Source: Liminaster sp045576355
GTDB lineage: Bacteria; Bacteroidota; Bacteroidia; Bacteroidales; UBA3663
NCBI GenBank assembly: GCA_045576355.1
Contig: JAZNGG010000027.1
Span: 61,291-125,290 of the forward strand
Direction of reading: 5' to 3'
Length of the DNA: 64,000 nt
Shown: positions 1 through 9,577 of the stretch, in pieces
How positions within the stretch are numbered: position 1 is the stretch's first letter
Layout of the letters: each line of letters opens with the position of its first letter
Made by a program: the position numbers and the translations under genes
Notes under the pieces: generated by a model
Seen by the model: only the letters and a program-made list of their open reading frames with translations
Told to the model about the DNA's origin: nothing
The model's database searches: none

Positions 1-1050
1 TAATCTTCCTTTATACTCTAATTGATCAGCATCTAAAGACACGACCTCTCTCAAAGTGGCATGTAAAGCCTCTACCGATGGAGAAATCCACCATCCACAA
101 GCCTCTTCTTCCAAAAGGCGCCATGGAGTACCTGTAGTCGTAATAACCGGTGTTCCCACCCCCAGGGCTTCGGCTACAACCAAGCCAAAGTTCTCCGAAT
201 AAGTCGGTAAAACCAAAAGATCAGCATCTCGAAGCAACTGCCACTTACGTTCTCCATAAACTGGTCCAAGAAAGAAGACTATTTGACTTATACCTTTTGT
301 CTCTACCATCCGTTTCAGACTTAAAACATAGTCAGGATCTCCATCACCGACAATATTAAGGTGCGGACAGTTTGGCATATCCTTCATCGCAGCTAAGGCC
401 TTTATCAGCAACTCGAGTCCCTTTTTGGGATGTATCCGACTCATAAATAACAGAGAATGAACGTGTCTCCACTCTTTCTTCATCTGCATCGCATCGACAT
501 CAACTCCAAGAGGAAGGGTTTTGACTCGTGTATTCCAATTCAAGGCAAGCAGATGGTCTTTTTCACTTTCCGCAGTTGTTATTACGGATGTTACAGAGCG
601 CACTGCCCGACGCTGATAAAGAAGCATCGCAGGGAATTTCCGACTCCAATAATGTCTCTTTATAATCCATGGTTCCAACATCCCATGAGGAGAGAGAAAG
701 ACAGGGCGCTCACCTCTCTCTGTATGATGCCTCTTATCCCATGACTGAAACCAAAATTGTAACAATGCGCACTGAGGCATCCAACAACAATTGACATGAA
801 ACAAATCCGGAAAAAGAGTATCTAACAAAGCCAGCCACTGTCGTCGCATCTCTCGCCATTGATACAAACTGCCTGGAATCTTATGTAAAGTTGCACCTGC
901 AATCGAAGTTACATTTTCACTCGCAGGGGTATCCAAAATACAAACATGAAGATCACATAGCTTCCCCAAAGCCGGTGCCAACTGCAACATGTATGTTGTG
1001 GTTCCTCCATCTTTCAGCGATAGGCTTGGTATAAAATGCAAGACTCTCAT
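1..1050 (-). CDS. GT4-family glycosyltransferase, C-terminus cut by window edge
   Basis: The frame opens with an ATG at 1050 and stays open to base 1, giving 350 residues without a stop, so the C-terminus lies outside the window. The N-terminus (MRVLHFIPSLSLKDGGTTTY) is the Gly-rich start of a GT-B fold. Further on come a FMSRIHPKKGLELLIKAL segment and the GT4 donor-site motif ENFGLVVAEALG (E-x7-E). By family it should transfer a sugar from a nucleotide-sugar donor to a growing lipid-linked glycan at the cytoplasmic membrane; donor and acceptor cannot be told. It lies 14 nt after the next gene in the same operon. Confidence 0.85.
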   Translation of the reverse strand, partial: MRVLHFIPSLSLKDGGTTTYMLQLAPALGKLCDLHVCILDTPASENVTSIAGATLHKIPGSLYQWREMRRQWLALLDTLFPDLFHVNCCWMPQCALLQFWFQSWDKRHHTERGERPVFLSPHGMLEPWIIKRHYWSRKFPAMLLYQRRAVRSVTSVITTAESEKDHLLALNWNTRVKTLPLGVDVDAMQMKKEWRHVHSLLFMSRIHPKKGLELLIKALAAMKDMPNCPHLNIVGDGDPDYVLSLKRMVETKGISQIVFFLGPVYGERKWQLLRDADLLVLPTYSENFGLVVAEALGVGTPVITTTGTPWRLLEEEACGWWISPSVEALHATLREVVSLDADQLEYKGRL

Positions 1051-1064
1051 AGATCCAATTCTTT

Positions 1065-2225
1065 TCAAAAAATATCCAATGCCTTTCTCATACACTCCGC
1101 TGCACACTCCGGAGCTATATACTGCCAAGCCCAAAGACGACGCTCCTCTCTTAAAGACAAAATCGAATGTCTGTCTGTATATAATCGCTCTAAAGATGAT
1201 GAAAGTTGGACCACACTTGTCGGCGAAAAAGTAATAGGACGTATATGCTTGGGCATCTCATCCCACAACTGTGTAGCGCCACAACGAATGCTACACAAAG
1301 GATATACTCCCCAATAGAGAGCCTCATTGACCACTGCACCCCAACCATCATGAAGTGATGGTAAGACAAGAACATCGGCAACAGCCATCTCTTGCTGCAC
1401 TTGCTCCATGGGAAGAACACCTTTATAATCGACATACGCTTCAAGTCCTAACCGCTCCGTCTCTTGGAGTAGTCTCTCCTTCTCATCTCCTCCACCAATA
1501 ACTGTAAGATGAAACGCGGAGCGAAGGGAGGGAGACAAAGAGCCCAATGCCCGAAGCAAGAGAATCAAATTTTTACGATGTGATAATTCCCCCACAAAGA
1601 GTAATCTGATTCTCTTTATTTCTACCCTTGAAACATCTCTATCCATTGTGCTCAAATTACGAGAATCAGCATCTCCCTCGTTTAAATCAGTTGTGACTAT
1701 GGGTAATGCAGGGGTATAATAAAAAGGTATGACACGCCAACGTCTGCTCCAACTCCGATAATAATCAGCACAACCTTTACCGATGGCAAAGACAAAATCT
1801 ATCGAGGGGACAAAACGAAAATCCTGGATTAAAAAACGAAGACGATGCATCCACAAAGGATAACGATAAAGATAAGGAGGCTCAGTTATCAATCCTCGGT
1901 GGAAATTAAATAACATTCCCATACGGAACCATCTGAAAATGTGTCGATCAGCACGGATACCTCCATAGAGACAGATCCCGGACGAAGACTTCCTCTCCAA
2001 ATCGGCATATAGTCTCAATACATCATCATCCGATGGAGCTATCATTACCTGAAGATGCTCCGGTTCAGTAGTCACTTCAGAAGACCATCCCAAACCAACA
2101 CGTCCATCACAAGTGACGCAAGGAGCTACGACAGTGACAAATGCCACATCAGCCCTCTGTGCCAAACACCTGATATAAGGCATTTGGTGAGGGCTGACGC
2201 AATTCTGAAAAAAGATGATATGCAT
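1065..2225 (-). CDS. GT4-family glycosyltransferase
   Basis: 386 residues, near the usual size for a single-domain GT-B enzyme. The C-terminal half carries LLFVGELSHRKNLILLLRAL, typical of the second Rossmann domain, and VLPSLHDGWGAVVNEALYWG, the donor-binding loop with its conserved acidic residues. It has no signal peptide, so it should act on the cytoplasmic side of the membrane in surface polysaccharide assembly. The gap to the upstream GT2 gene is 7 nt, which indicates cotranscription. The sugar donor cannot be inferred. Confidence 0.85.
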   Translation of the reverse strand: MHIIFFQNCVSPHQMPYIRCLAQRADVAFVTVVAPCVTCDGRVGLGWSSEVTTEPEHLQVMIAPSDDDVLRLYADLERKSSSGICLYGGIRADRHIFRWFRMGMLFNFHRGLITEPPYLYRYPLWMHRLRFLIQDFRFVPSIDFVFAIGKGCADYYRSWSRRWRVIPFYYTPALPIVTTDLNEGDADSRNLSTMDRDVSRVEIKRIRLLFVGELSHRKNLILLLRALGSLSPSLRSAFHLTVIGGGDEKERLLQETERLGLEAYVDYKGVLPMEQVQQEMAVADVLVLPSLHDGWGAVVNEALYWGVYPLCSIRCGATQLWDEMPKHIRPITFSPTSVVQLSSSLERLYTDRHSILSLREERRLWAWQYIAPECAAECMRKALDIF

Positions 2226-2232
2226 ATCCGTA

Positions 2233-3240
2233 TTACCGCGTACGGAGACGAGGTTTTTTATTGGAGTGCTGGCTATTAAATTTCCTATACAACTTCATAT
2301 AGAGCGGAACACTCGCATTAATCAGTCGATATTTAGCTCGCTCTTTTGAGGACATCTGCTTATTGATGGACAAAGGATAATAAGGCAATGATGCTATATC
2401 ACGCGGGAACTCAAAAATACCACATCGACAGAGTGTGGAGAGCGACTGAGAAAACAAAAACGAAACGCGATTAATCAAAACATTATAAATAGGTGTACCT
2501 GGAGTCGCATTTTGATGGGCAAATTCCCATAATCGATCACAAATCAGCAAAAGATCTGTCCCACGCTTAGGATTTAAGGTCTGCATAATTGACCCCTCTC
2601 TTTGCACATAGTTATAAACGATTATCGGTTCGAGGGCAATCCGTTCTGCCAAGAAGTATGCCCGAGGTGTAAATTCCTGATCTTCATGGAAGATTCCGGG
2701 CATAAACACCAATTGATGTTGCAATAAGAAATCTCGACGATAAATCGCAGCCCAAGCAGCCGGAGGCATTCCGACCTGAAGCATAAACGTCGGACCATCC
2801 ACGACAGCGCCTCGAGTTTCATCCGGTATCGGATACTTACTCACAACCGGCGGTTCTCCATCTGTATAAAGATTAAGCCCAAAGCATAATACATCCAGTT
2901 GCTCTCGATCCATCTTTGCAACCAACTTTTCTGCACACTTTGGTTCAATAAAATCATCTCCATCTACCCACCAGACATACTCTCCATGAGCCACACGCAG
3001 TCCGGAGTTACGAGCTGCGCTAAGTCCCTGATTTTCTTGATGAACTATAATCCAATTAACTTCTTTTCCTGCTTCGTTCTTAAGACGTTCCACTTCAGAT
3101 AGAGAGTCATCTGTACTGCCATCATCGACAGCAATAATCTCAAAGTCCGACATTGGCAAACCTTGATTCAGACACGATGAAAAACATCGGCTAAGCCATT
3201 GTCTTATATTATATATGGGAATTATTATACTTAATTTCAT
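2233..3240 (-). CDS. GT2-family glycosyltransferase
   Basis: 335 residues with the GT-A/GT2 signature: MKLSIIIPIYN at the start, the nucleotide-binding VDDGSTDDS near residues 38-46, and WVDGDDFIE around residue 90, whose DxD-like motif coordinates metal and nucleotide sugar. The C-terminal third has no recognisable motif. It is the first gene after a 143-nt gap that holds a minus-strand promoter-like box and a perfect inverted repeat, so it may start a transcription unit for the genes between it and the left edge. Confidence 0.88.
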   Translation of the reverse strand: MKLSIIIPIYNIRQWLSRCFSSCLNQGLPMSDFEIIAVDDGSTDDSLSEVERLKNEAGKEVNWIIVHQENQGLSAARNSGLRVAHGEYVWWVDGDDFIEPKCAEKLVAKMDREQLDVLCFGLNLYTDGEPPVVSKYPIPDETRGAVVDGPTFMLQVGMPPAAWAAIYRRDFLLQHQLVFMPGIFHEDQEFTPRAYFLAERIALEPIIVYNYVQREGSIMQTLNPKRGTDLLLICDRLWEFAHQNATPGTPIYNVLINRVSFLFSQSLSTLCRCGIFEFPRDIASLPYYPLSINKQMSSKERAKYRLINASVPLYMKLYRKFNSQHSNKKPRLRTR

Positions 3241-3271
3241 ACGTTTTTACTCTTTATGAAATCCATCAAAA

Positions 3272-3297
3272 GTTATCGTACTATAGTGTACGATAAC
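3272..3297. repeat. perfect inverted repeat between glycosyltransferase genes
   Basis: GTTATCGTAC and its exact complement are separated by 6 nt. It lies just after the stop of the upstream minus-strand gene (3384-4304); on that strand the stem is followed by TTTT. It could be a weak terminator or a protein-binding palindrome. Confidence 0.5.
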
Positions 3298-3334
3298 AGG
3301 ACCTTAACATCTCATTCTCTCTTCAATTTGGTGG

Positions 3335-3342
3335 CAAAGATA
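3335..3342 (-). promoter_or_regulatory. Bacteroidetes -7 promoter box
   Basis: On the minus strand the sequence reads TATCTTTG, a full match to TAnnTTTG. No clear -33 TTTG is present. Its position would give a separate start for the genes from 3240 leftwards. Confidence 0.5.
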
Positions 3343-3383
3343 CAAAAAAGAATATTTATTTCACCTATTCAGGTAGCAAATTC

Positions 3384-4304
3384 TTATTTTTCCTCCTTTC
3401 TAAGCATTTTTAGCAATACTTCTGCATCATCGAGATGATATGAAAACTTCCTATCGGGACAATTTTGTTTGACAAGGAGATCCAAACGTTTAAGATTTTT
3501 ATCTACCATCCATCGATATTTAAGTCCTTGTTTGGTATGCCAATGCCATCCGGCACGACCATCCAAAAAACCTCCTAACAATATATATCGACTAAGAAAA
3601 TACAAGATCGGGCGAACAAAAAGAGGAAGTTTTGCATAACGAAGTTTCAACCAACGTTTACGTTCTGCGTCCGTCCCCCAAAAAGACGGTTTAACACCGC
3701 CCCCCTCCATGTTACCGGTACAGATGCTCAAATAAGTATTGACAGCTTCCACTTGTGCATATCCTATGTGTTTTTGCCACCACCAATCCACAGAGTTTAA
3801 GTTCCAGTCTGTTTGATCTCCATTCCAGTATGCAGTCTCACCAGAGGTTACGACCAAGTGCTCATCAATAATCTTACTCTCACTCCGTCCATAACCTTTT
3901 CTAATTACTTTGATATGTGGCGCAGGATACCACCCTCCATATTTCAAAGCATGACCCATGAAAATAATCTTCCGATTGACATAAATCCCATTGATCGTAG
4001 GAGGCAAAGCATCTACATTGCGAGCCAATGCAGCAAGACCTGGCTCCATGATTTCATCAGCATCAAATCGCCAAATCCATTCTGCTTGTATCGGCAGATG
4101 CTCTATCGCCCAATTAAATTGAGTGGCAAGATTTACAAACGGATGCTGGACAACATGTGCCCCCATGCCGGTAGCAATCTTGCATGTGTCATCCGTGCTA
4201 TAAGAATCGACTACCCAAATCTCTTTACACACCTGCTGAGCATAACGGATACAGCGTTCGATGTGCAACGACTCATTTTTGGTCAGTATTAATGCAGCTA
4301 TCAT
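3384..4304 (-). CDS. GT2-family glycosyltransferase, WaaE/KdtX-like
   Basis: 306 residues. The start MIAALILTKNES followed by ERC, then VVDSYSTDDT and WRFDADEIMEP, is the pattern of the WaaE/KdtX subgroup of GT2, which adds a sugar to LPS core or related glycans. The C-terminal part contains the basic and aromatic stretch with DGRAGWHWH that is common in this subgroup. The start codon overlaps the end of the upstream gene by 4 nt (ATGA type), so translation is probably coupled. The acceptor is unknown. Confidence 0.85.
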   Translation of the reverse strand: MIAALILTKNESLHIERCIRYAQQVCKEIWVVDSYSTDDTCKIATGMGAHVVQHPFVNLATQFNWAIEHLPIQAEWIWRFDADEIMEPGLAALARNVDALPPTINGIYVNRKIIFMGHALKYGGWYPAPHIKVIRKGYGRSESKIIDEHLVVTSGETAYWNGDQTDWNLNSVDWWWQKHIGYAQVEAVNTYLSICTGNMEGGGVKPSFWGTDAERKRWLKLRYAKLPLFVRPILYFLSRYILLGGFLDGRAGWHWHTKQGLKYRWMVDKNLKRLDLLVKQNCPDRKFSYHLDDAEVLLKMLRKEEK

Positions 4305-5065
4305 TTGCGCAGAACTACTATCAGATTTTTAACTAATCGTTTTAACTCCTTCAGCACCCATCTTTGATGCCATTTACCTTTATGCCATGCCGTTTTCCAT
4401 ACCGAACAGATCACTCCATAGAGATCTCGTGCCATTATCCGATTTACGCCAGGACGAGTCATGGCCGTTCCCTCCCTTACATAATATATGTAAAACGTAT
4501 GTTCTTGATAATAAATATGCTCCCATTGTGCTTCAGACAAAGCTAAAAGATATTTCAAAATAAACTCTTGATCTTCGGCATATTTACGTCCCTCTGTAAA
4601 AGTCAAACTCTCCCTTTTGATGATATCTCGTCTAAACCAACATCTCCAGAGGTTATATGGAATATCTCCAGACTTTACATCATAAGAAATGGTCTTTCCA
4701 TTTTCACACCATTTATAAGCAGCAATCAACATACTTGTATCTCTTGGAAACCGAAACACATAGACATCTTCAACAAAATCATCGGCATCGATCATCCAAA
4801 TCCATTCCCCTTGTGCTTTCGCCAATCCGGCATTACGAGCAGCACTGGCACCACGATTCTCCTTAAAATGGATTACCTCTATGCTTAGTCCCTCTTCTTC
4901 TCGATATTGTTCGACATAACGATCACAAAGATCTCCACTCCCATCCGTGGATCCATCATCGACGAGAATAATCTCTTTGCGATCCCTCATAAAAAGGACC
5001 GCACTCGCCATACAAACATCAAGATAAGAAGCAGCATTATAAACAGGTATAATAATACTCAGCAT
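4301..5065 (-). CDS. GT2-family glycosyltransferase
   Basis: 254 residues, a short single-domain GT2. MLSIIIPVYNAASYL, VDDGSTDGSGD and WMIDADDFVED give the P-loop-like start, the nucleotide-binding aspartates and the DxD-like motif. Its stop overlaps the start of the downstream glycosyltransferase. A 60-nt AT-rich gap separates it from the acetyltransferase upstream. It is likely a cytoplasmic or peripheral membrane enzyme of the same polysaccharide pathway. Confidence 0.85.
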   Translation of the reverse strand: MLSIIIPVYNAASYLDVCMASAVLFMRDRKEIILVDDGSTDGSGDLCDRYVEQYREEEGLSIEVIHFKENRGASAARNAGLAKAQGEWIWMIDADDFVEDVYVFRFPRDTSMLIAAYKWCENGKTISYDVKSGDIPYNLWRCWFRRDIIKRESLTFTEGRKYAEDQEFILKYLLALSEAQWEHIYYQEHTFYIYYVREGTAMTRPGVNRIMARDLYGVICSVWKTAWHKGKWHQRWVLKELKRLVKNLIVVLRK

Positions 5066-5125
5066 ATTCCTATCTATTAAGGTGTATTTATAAATTTATA
5101 CAGATTATCAATGTTAGTGAGTTCT

Positions 5126-5686
5126 TTATCTTTTTATAGAACTCTCCTTAATGTATTTTAGCACCACAGCCGGATTTCCTCCGACCACACACCATGGCTC
5201 CACATCTTTAAAAACAGCAGCAGCAGCACCTACCACAGCACGTTTGCCGATGCAAACCCCTGCTCCGATAAAAGCCCGAGTACCTATCCAGGACTCCTTT
5301 TCGAGTAAAACAGGAGCAACCTCCAAGGAGGTCTCTGCATTATTAACCTCCACAAGTGAATGTCCGGCAGTACAGATATATGCATATTGCGAGAGGCAGC
5401 TTCTCTCTCTCATAATAACAGCGGCCTGATTATAACAAATTGTATAAGGACCCAAACATGCCTCATACTCCATCTCCAGATTCCATGGGGCCCAAATTCT
5501 TGCTGAGGCATATACCTCTGCACCCCAATCGACTTTTGCGCCAAATAACCGGAGCAAGAAAATACGCCATAGTCGAAATACTTTAGTGCCAAAAGGACGG
5601 AATAAAAAGAAATAAGTCACCTCCCAAATTGCTCTTCGAAACTTAACGGTCCAAGAGACTCGACCTATATATGTTTTTGGAAACAT
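5126..5686 (-). CDS. left-handed beta-helix acetyltransferase, WcaF-like
   Basis: 186 residues. Hexapeptide-type repeats cover about residues 50-175 (for example IGTRAFIGAGVCIGKRAVVGAAAAV), and the protein ends with the family's VVGGNPAVVLKYI. The tryptophan-rich N-terminus (VSWTVKFRRAIWEVTYFFLF) is that of the WcaF/colanic-acid subgroup. It should O-acetylate a sugar residue of the polysaccharide using acetyl-CoA. The 144 nt upstream hold no gene that I can support. Confidence 0.82.
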   Translation of the reverse strand: MFPKTYIGRVSWTVKFRRAIWEVTYFFLFRPFGTKVFRLWRIFLLRLFGAKVDWGAEVYASARIWAPWNLEMEYEACLGPYTICYNQAAVIMRERSCLSQYAYICTAGHSLVEVNNAETSLEVAPVLLEKESWIGTRAFIGAGVCIGKRAVVGAAAAVFKDVEPWCVVGGNPAVVLKYIKESSIKR

Positions 5687-5830
5687 CGTTATTATAACTT
5701 AAATTGTGATATTTCGTATTAATAATTTTATGTAAGGAGAATAGAACTTTCCAATCTAATGACAATTCCTACCCCCCATTCGGTCGTAAGAACGCCAAGG
5801 CCTTTTCTCGCAACAAAGGTTCGATTGGAA

Positions 5831-6661
5831 TTACACTTTCCACATCGGAATTAACCAACGCAACAATTGTCTCAGACTGCATTTAAATCGCAATATCCAC
5901 GAATCATTATCTGTGGAGTAGAAAAAGCTCCACCCTTTACCCAGGTGATGACCACCTTTACCTGATATGCGAGCCTGAGTCCGAAATCTAACACGACAAC
6001 CCGGACGTCCTTCTACTTCACGACAGAGACGCAGCATAAGATCTTCTGCCAGATAAGGTGTAGGGGGATAATCATTCAGCAGAGGAAGTTCAGGTATAAT
6101 ATGCTCCCGAAAGATCTCTATATCCGAAAACCAATAACGGCACTCCCCAGCATGCCCGTTGATCGGAAGACGAAGCATTTCATATAAATGATGATCCTTA
6201 CAATCGGCGAGAAAACACAGCCCATTTTTACTCTGCCTGTAGTGCAAACACTCTCGTAAGAGAGAGACAATATTGAGCACCTTAATCCGACCCGTCAATT
6301 TAAAGAAACATCCTGCGGCAGAAATAGCTTCTGAGCGTTCGATAGCTTGCTCAATCAAAAGAAATTCATTAAACCCTTTACCTCGTGAATTATCAAAGTC
6401 CTCTCTTCCCACATTCAGATACTCTACCCTAACTCGATGAGAATGATTCTCGATGAGAGAAAGAATAGACTCAGGATCTGATCCTGAATTCTCAGCTAAA
6501 ACTATCGTCCACTGCTCTTGCAAAAAAGAATTCGACAAGGTACGAATATAGAAGTTAAGAGTATCGGCATACATAAGGGCTCGCTCCTTCGGGGAGAAAT
6601 GGGCGCCCTGCATCCCCAATGGGTTGATTGTTGCCGTCAATAACAAAGGAATACTATCCAT
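5831..6661 (-). CDS. uncharacterised polysaccharide-locus protein
   Basis: 276 residues, no signal peptide and no clear membrane segment. I do not recognise a named family. The start (LLLTATINP) followed by LAENSGSD, and a central FFKLTGRIKV, resemble small glycosyltransferase-like proteins of capsule loci where a KxTGR/KISGR segment recurs, but no DxD motif is certain. It overlaps the upstream O-antigen ligase-like gene by 8 nt, so the two are almost certainly cotranscribed. A role as a transferase acting near polymer assembly is inference from context. Confidence 0.6.
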   Translation of the reverse strand: MDSIPLLLTATINPLGMQGAHFSPKERALMYADTLNFYIRTLSNSFLQEQWTIVLAENSGSDPESILSLIENHSHRVRVEYLNVGREDFDNSRGKGFNEFLLIEQAIERSEAISAAGCFFKLTGRIKVLNIVSLLRECLHYRQSKNGLCFLADCKDHHLYEMLRLPINGHAGECRYWFSDIEIFREHIIPELPLLNDYPPTPYLAEDLMLRLCREVEGRPGCRVRFRTQARISGKGGHHLGKGWSFFYSTDNDSWILRFKCSLRQLLRWLIPMWKV

Positions 6662-7934
6662 ATTGCTCCTCCCATTCTTTACACATCATATATTGCTCCG
6701 GCGTCGGAGGATCATTTTTCTCCCATGCCACAGGATAATCTGCAACCACATCACACTGATCTGCACTTCCGATTAATGCCCACAAAAAGACACATTGAAC
6801 AGCTCCGGCAGTCATGATATAACCCTCAAACATCATGTGTCCGCACACGGTCACAAGCAAGGCGAACATCAATTGAGCATAGGGAGTAGCCTCACGTGTA
6901 GCATAACGCCAACTCTTGCGCAGGGCAGAAACCAAAATCCACAAAAAGCAAAGAAAACCGAAACATCCCACTTGAGCCAATAATCCCAAATAAGAATTTC
7001 CTTGTTCCATTGCCCCTGTCAACTTATTATAATAGATTGCTGCATCTTTTAGCTCCGTATCACACGCATAAGCACCTACACCAAACCATGGATTCTGTTC
7101 TATCTCGGCAAAACGCAAATCCCAAATAGATCCTCGCGATGCTGCAATCACGTTTTCAGCATTCTCAAAGTCCATCTCCTTCTTCATCATCGTCCCCATA
7201 TAAGGCTCTAAAACAGGCCAGGCGAAGAAGAGTACCCCAACTACGACACCCACGATGATCATACCCGAAGAAAGATTATTTCGATTACGCAAATAAATGA
7301 TAATCAGCGAGCCAACCACTGCACTTGCCAACGAACTGCGACTGGCGCATAACAACAAGAGCAACAAGCAACCACCCCATAGAGCGATGAAAAGTAACCG
7401 CTCATTCATATTGGTTGCCCTGAAAAAAAGAGCAGCAACCCAAACCGTGGTGACAGCAGCAAAAAAGCCGAGAAAGTTAGCATGAGAAGTCAGCCCCATG
7501 TAGCTATTGACAATACCGGGCATATAGAGCCCCACTCCTGCAAAATAAGCCAAAAGACTGCCTATAGTCAAAATCCCAATGCCCCATAAAACACCCATAA
7601 AAAGGTGTCGTCTCACCCGACAGACATCAGGATTCGATACCATCGGAGAGAGAGCAAAAAACAGTGCACCAAAAAGGAATAAACGAGACCAGGGTTTAAA
7701 TATCGCAGGTATGTCATTGACCAAAATGCTTAAGAGAGAAAATAATAACAGCAGAGCACAACTCATACGCAATTGGCCCCCGGCAGCCATTTTTGTAGCG
7801 ACCGAATACATCGCCACAGCAATAAAAAGGTAGTTCATCATCCCCGAAAAAGGGATGTTCAAGACTATTTGGAGAAAAAGAAAAATCAGGATTCCGGAGA
7901 TGGCCCAAAGATTCCTATTGGCTATGCTATTCAT
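6654..7934 (-). CDS. O-antigen ligase/polymerase-like membrane protein (Wzy_C)
   Basis: 426 residues with about ten hydrophobic segments. The signature region contains SYMGLTSHANFLGFF, the CASRSSLAS stretch, then the periplasmic loop with ASRGSIWDLRFAEIEQNPWFGVG, which is the Wzy_C/WaaL-type loop (R-x-x-x-W and NPxxGxG). It either polymerises repeat units or joins the glycan to its lipid anchor. No Wzx flippase is visible in the window; one may lie beyond the left edge. It overlaps the downstream gene and starts 10 nt after the upstream acetyltransferase. Confidence 0.85.
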   Translation of the reverse strand: MNSIANRNLWAISGILIFLFLQIVLNIPFSGMMNYLFIAVAMYSVATKMAAGGQLRMSCALLLLFSLLSILVNDIPAIFKPWSRLFLFGALFFALSPMVSNPDVCRVRRHLFMGVLWGIGILTIGSLLAYFAGVGLYMPGIVNSYMGLTSHANFLGFFAAVTTVWVAALFFRATNMNERLLFIALWGGCLLLLLLCASRSSLASAVVGSLIIIYLRNRNNLSSGMIIVGVVVGVLFFAWPVLEPYMGTMMKKEMDFENAENVIAASRGSIWDLRFAEIEQNPWFGVGAYACDTELKDAAIYYNKLTGAMEQGNSYLGLLAQVGCFGFLCFLWILVSALRKSWRYATREATPYAQLMFALLVTVCGHMMFEGYIMTAGAVQCVFLWALIGSADQCDVVADYPVAWEKNDPPTPEQYMMCKEWEEQYG

Positions 7935-7944
7935 TTCAATCTAA

Positions 7945-8454
7945 TTATCGTAACATTTTAATAAGCCGAGCAGGACATCCACCCACTAAAGCATAAGGTG
8001 GGACATCTTTTGTCACCGTTGCACCTGCTGCCACCATTCCCTTTTGCCCGACAGAGACTCCGGGTAAAATGATACTTCCGGCTAAAACACAACTGCCTTG
8101 CCCAATCCGAATCGTACTGCTCGTCCCCTCCCGGCTTAGTATTCGCTCACCATCCGGTGTTATCGGATGAAATCCGGTCACGAGCAGGCATCGTGAACTG
8201 ACAATTGCCGACTCCTCAACAATGATACGACTTCCTTCATTGAGCAGGAATAGTGTTTCATGACCAATAAATGCCCGATCACCGATCTCCAGTTCGCCAA
8301 CACCTTGTATCTTAACTCCCTGAAATATCTCCACTTCTTGACCCACAGATGCACCGGCCCAGCGTAATAGAGCAGCTTTCATTCGCTGACATCCGCTATT
8401 AGGCAAAACTGACATCAGAAGATTAAAAACATATAATCGTTTAGAAGACAACAT
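7945..8454 (-). CDS. left-handed beta-helix acyltransferase
   Basis: 169 residues with hexapeptide repeats from about residue 40 to 160, including IGDRAFIGHETLFLL, GSIILPGVSVGQKGMVAAGATV and the terminal VPPYALVGGCPARLIKML. This is the maltose/galactoside O-acetyltransferase type of fold. It most likely acetylates a sugar or a sugar intermediate of the locus. It sits between the GT4 gene (gap 7 nt) and the Wzy_C gene (gap 10 nt). Confidence 0.85.
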   Translation of the reverse strand: MLSSKRLYVFNLLMSVLPNSGCQRMKAALLRWAGASVGQEVEIFQGVKIQGVGELEIGDRAFIGHETLFLLNEGSRIIVEESAIVSSRCLLVTGFHPITPDGERILSREGTSSTIRIGQGSCVLAGSIILPGVSVGQKGMVAAGATVTKDVPPYALVGGCPARLIKMLR

Positions 8455-8461
8455 AGATTAG

Positions 8462-9577
8462 TTAATTTTCTTCTTTCAATGCAGTAAATAGATTGTCCCA
8501 TTGCTGCATGATCGTATCTTTATCAAATTTTTGGACAGAATCAAAAGCATTCTCTCTCAGCCTCAATCGTTCTTCGCGATCGTGGAGCAAAAGTTTCATA
8601 CGCTCAGCATAAGCATCCACATCGCCAAAGGGGATAATATATCCATTGACACCATCATCTACGATGTCATGGACACCCTCATACTCAAAGGCCATGACAG
8701 GAATTCCACGACGCATAGCTTCGATCAGGACAATCCCAAAACCTTCCACCTCTGAAGTGAGACATAAAAGAGAAGAGGCATCCAGCAGAGGTAAGACATC
8801 CTTGACACCGCCACAAAGGTGCAATGAGGACTCCAACCCCCTTTTGATGACCATCTCTCGATATTTCATATAATAGGGACTATCGCCCACGACGTTCAAT
8901 TCCCAATCCGTGAACTCCGAAGCGACCTTTTCCCAGGCTTTAATCAACAGATCAATTCTTTTCTGAGAGACAAGCCTTGCCAATGCTATGACCCGCTTTT
9001 CAATGAGCGGGTTGTCTATTTTCATAGGGATTCCTGTAAAATTGGGGATAACTGCCCCATTGCTTAATGCCCAAACCCTTTCATCCTCATGTGTCAACGT
9101 GACAAAACGATGATAACGACTAAATATAAACCGATTAAGCTGCAGTCTCATCCGTGCTGTCCGGGCGCCAAACATTCGTCGGGCATAGAGTTCCATCCCC
9201 TGATGACTGAAATGTATCTCGACCACTTTAGGAATACTACGAAATATAAAAGGCAATATCCATGTAACCAGAGGAGTGTGAACATTCACTATCACATCCG
9301 GTTTTTCCTGCGCAATAACCTCCCTCACTACATGCACCGAACGGAAGGTTTGCATAAGCCGACTCCAAAAATTACCTGATTGAGGATCTACCGGACAAGA
9401 GATAAGCCTCACTCGCTCATCTAAAGGATACGCGGCCCGGACCCGAACGGCAGAGACATTGCATATCACCACCTCATAATCTCGCGCTGCCAGGGCATTG
9501 ACCTTGTCACAGACAATACGACTGAGACCTCCGATGGTCTCTATCTGCAGGGTAAAATAGAGTAGTTTCAAAGCCAA
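8462..9577 (-). CDS. GT4-family glycosyltransferase
   Basis: 371 residues, complete GT-B enzyme. The N-terminal GGLSRIVCDKVNALAARDYEV matches the acceptor domain of GT4 enzymes. IALARLVSQKRIDLLIKAWEKV marks the second domain, and CLTSEVEGFGIVLIEAMRRG is the canonical E-x7-E donor motif. It overlaps the upstream GT2 gene by 10 nt. It should be a cytoplasmic retaining glycosyltransferase; the sugar is unknown. Confidence 0.88.
   Translation of the reverse strand: MALKLLYFTLQIETIGGLSRIVCDKVNALAARDYEVVICNVSAVRVRAAYPLDERVRLISCPVDPQSGNFWSRLMQTFRSVHVVREVIAQEKPDVIVNVHTPLVTWILPFIFRSIPKVVEIHFSHQGMELYARRMFGARTARMRLQLNRFIFSRYHRFVTLTHEDERVWALSNGAVIPNFTGIPMKIDNPLIEKRVIALARLVSQKRIDLLIKAWEKVASEFTDWELNVVGDSPYYMKYREMVIKRGLESSLHLCGGVKDVLPLLDASSLLCLTSEVEGFGIVLIEAMRRGIPVMAFEYEGVHDIVDDGVNGYIIPFGDVDAYAERMKLLLHDREERLRLRENAFDSVQKFDKDTIMQQWDNLFTALKEEN

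Noticed and set aside
5771..5860. Minus-strand peptide-like frame ending REKALAFLRPNGG downstream of the gene at 5831
   Set aside because: It looks protein-like, but it has no start of its own and overlaps the end of the neighbouring gene; it is too short to separate a gene remnant from chance.
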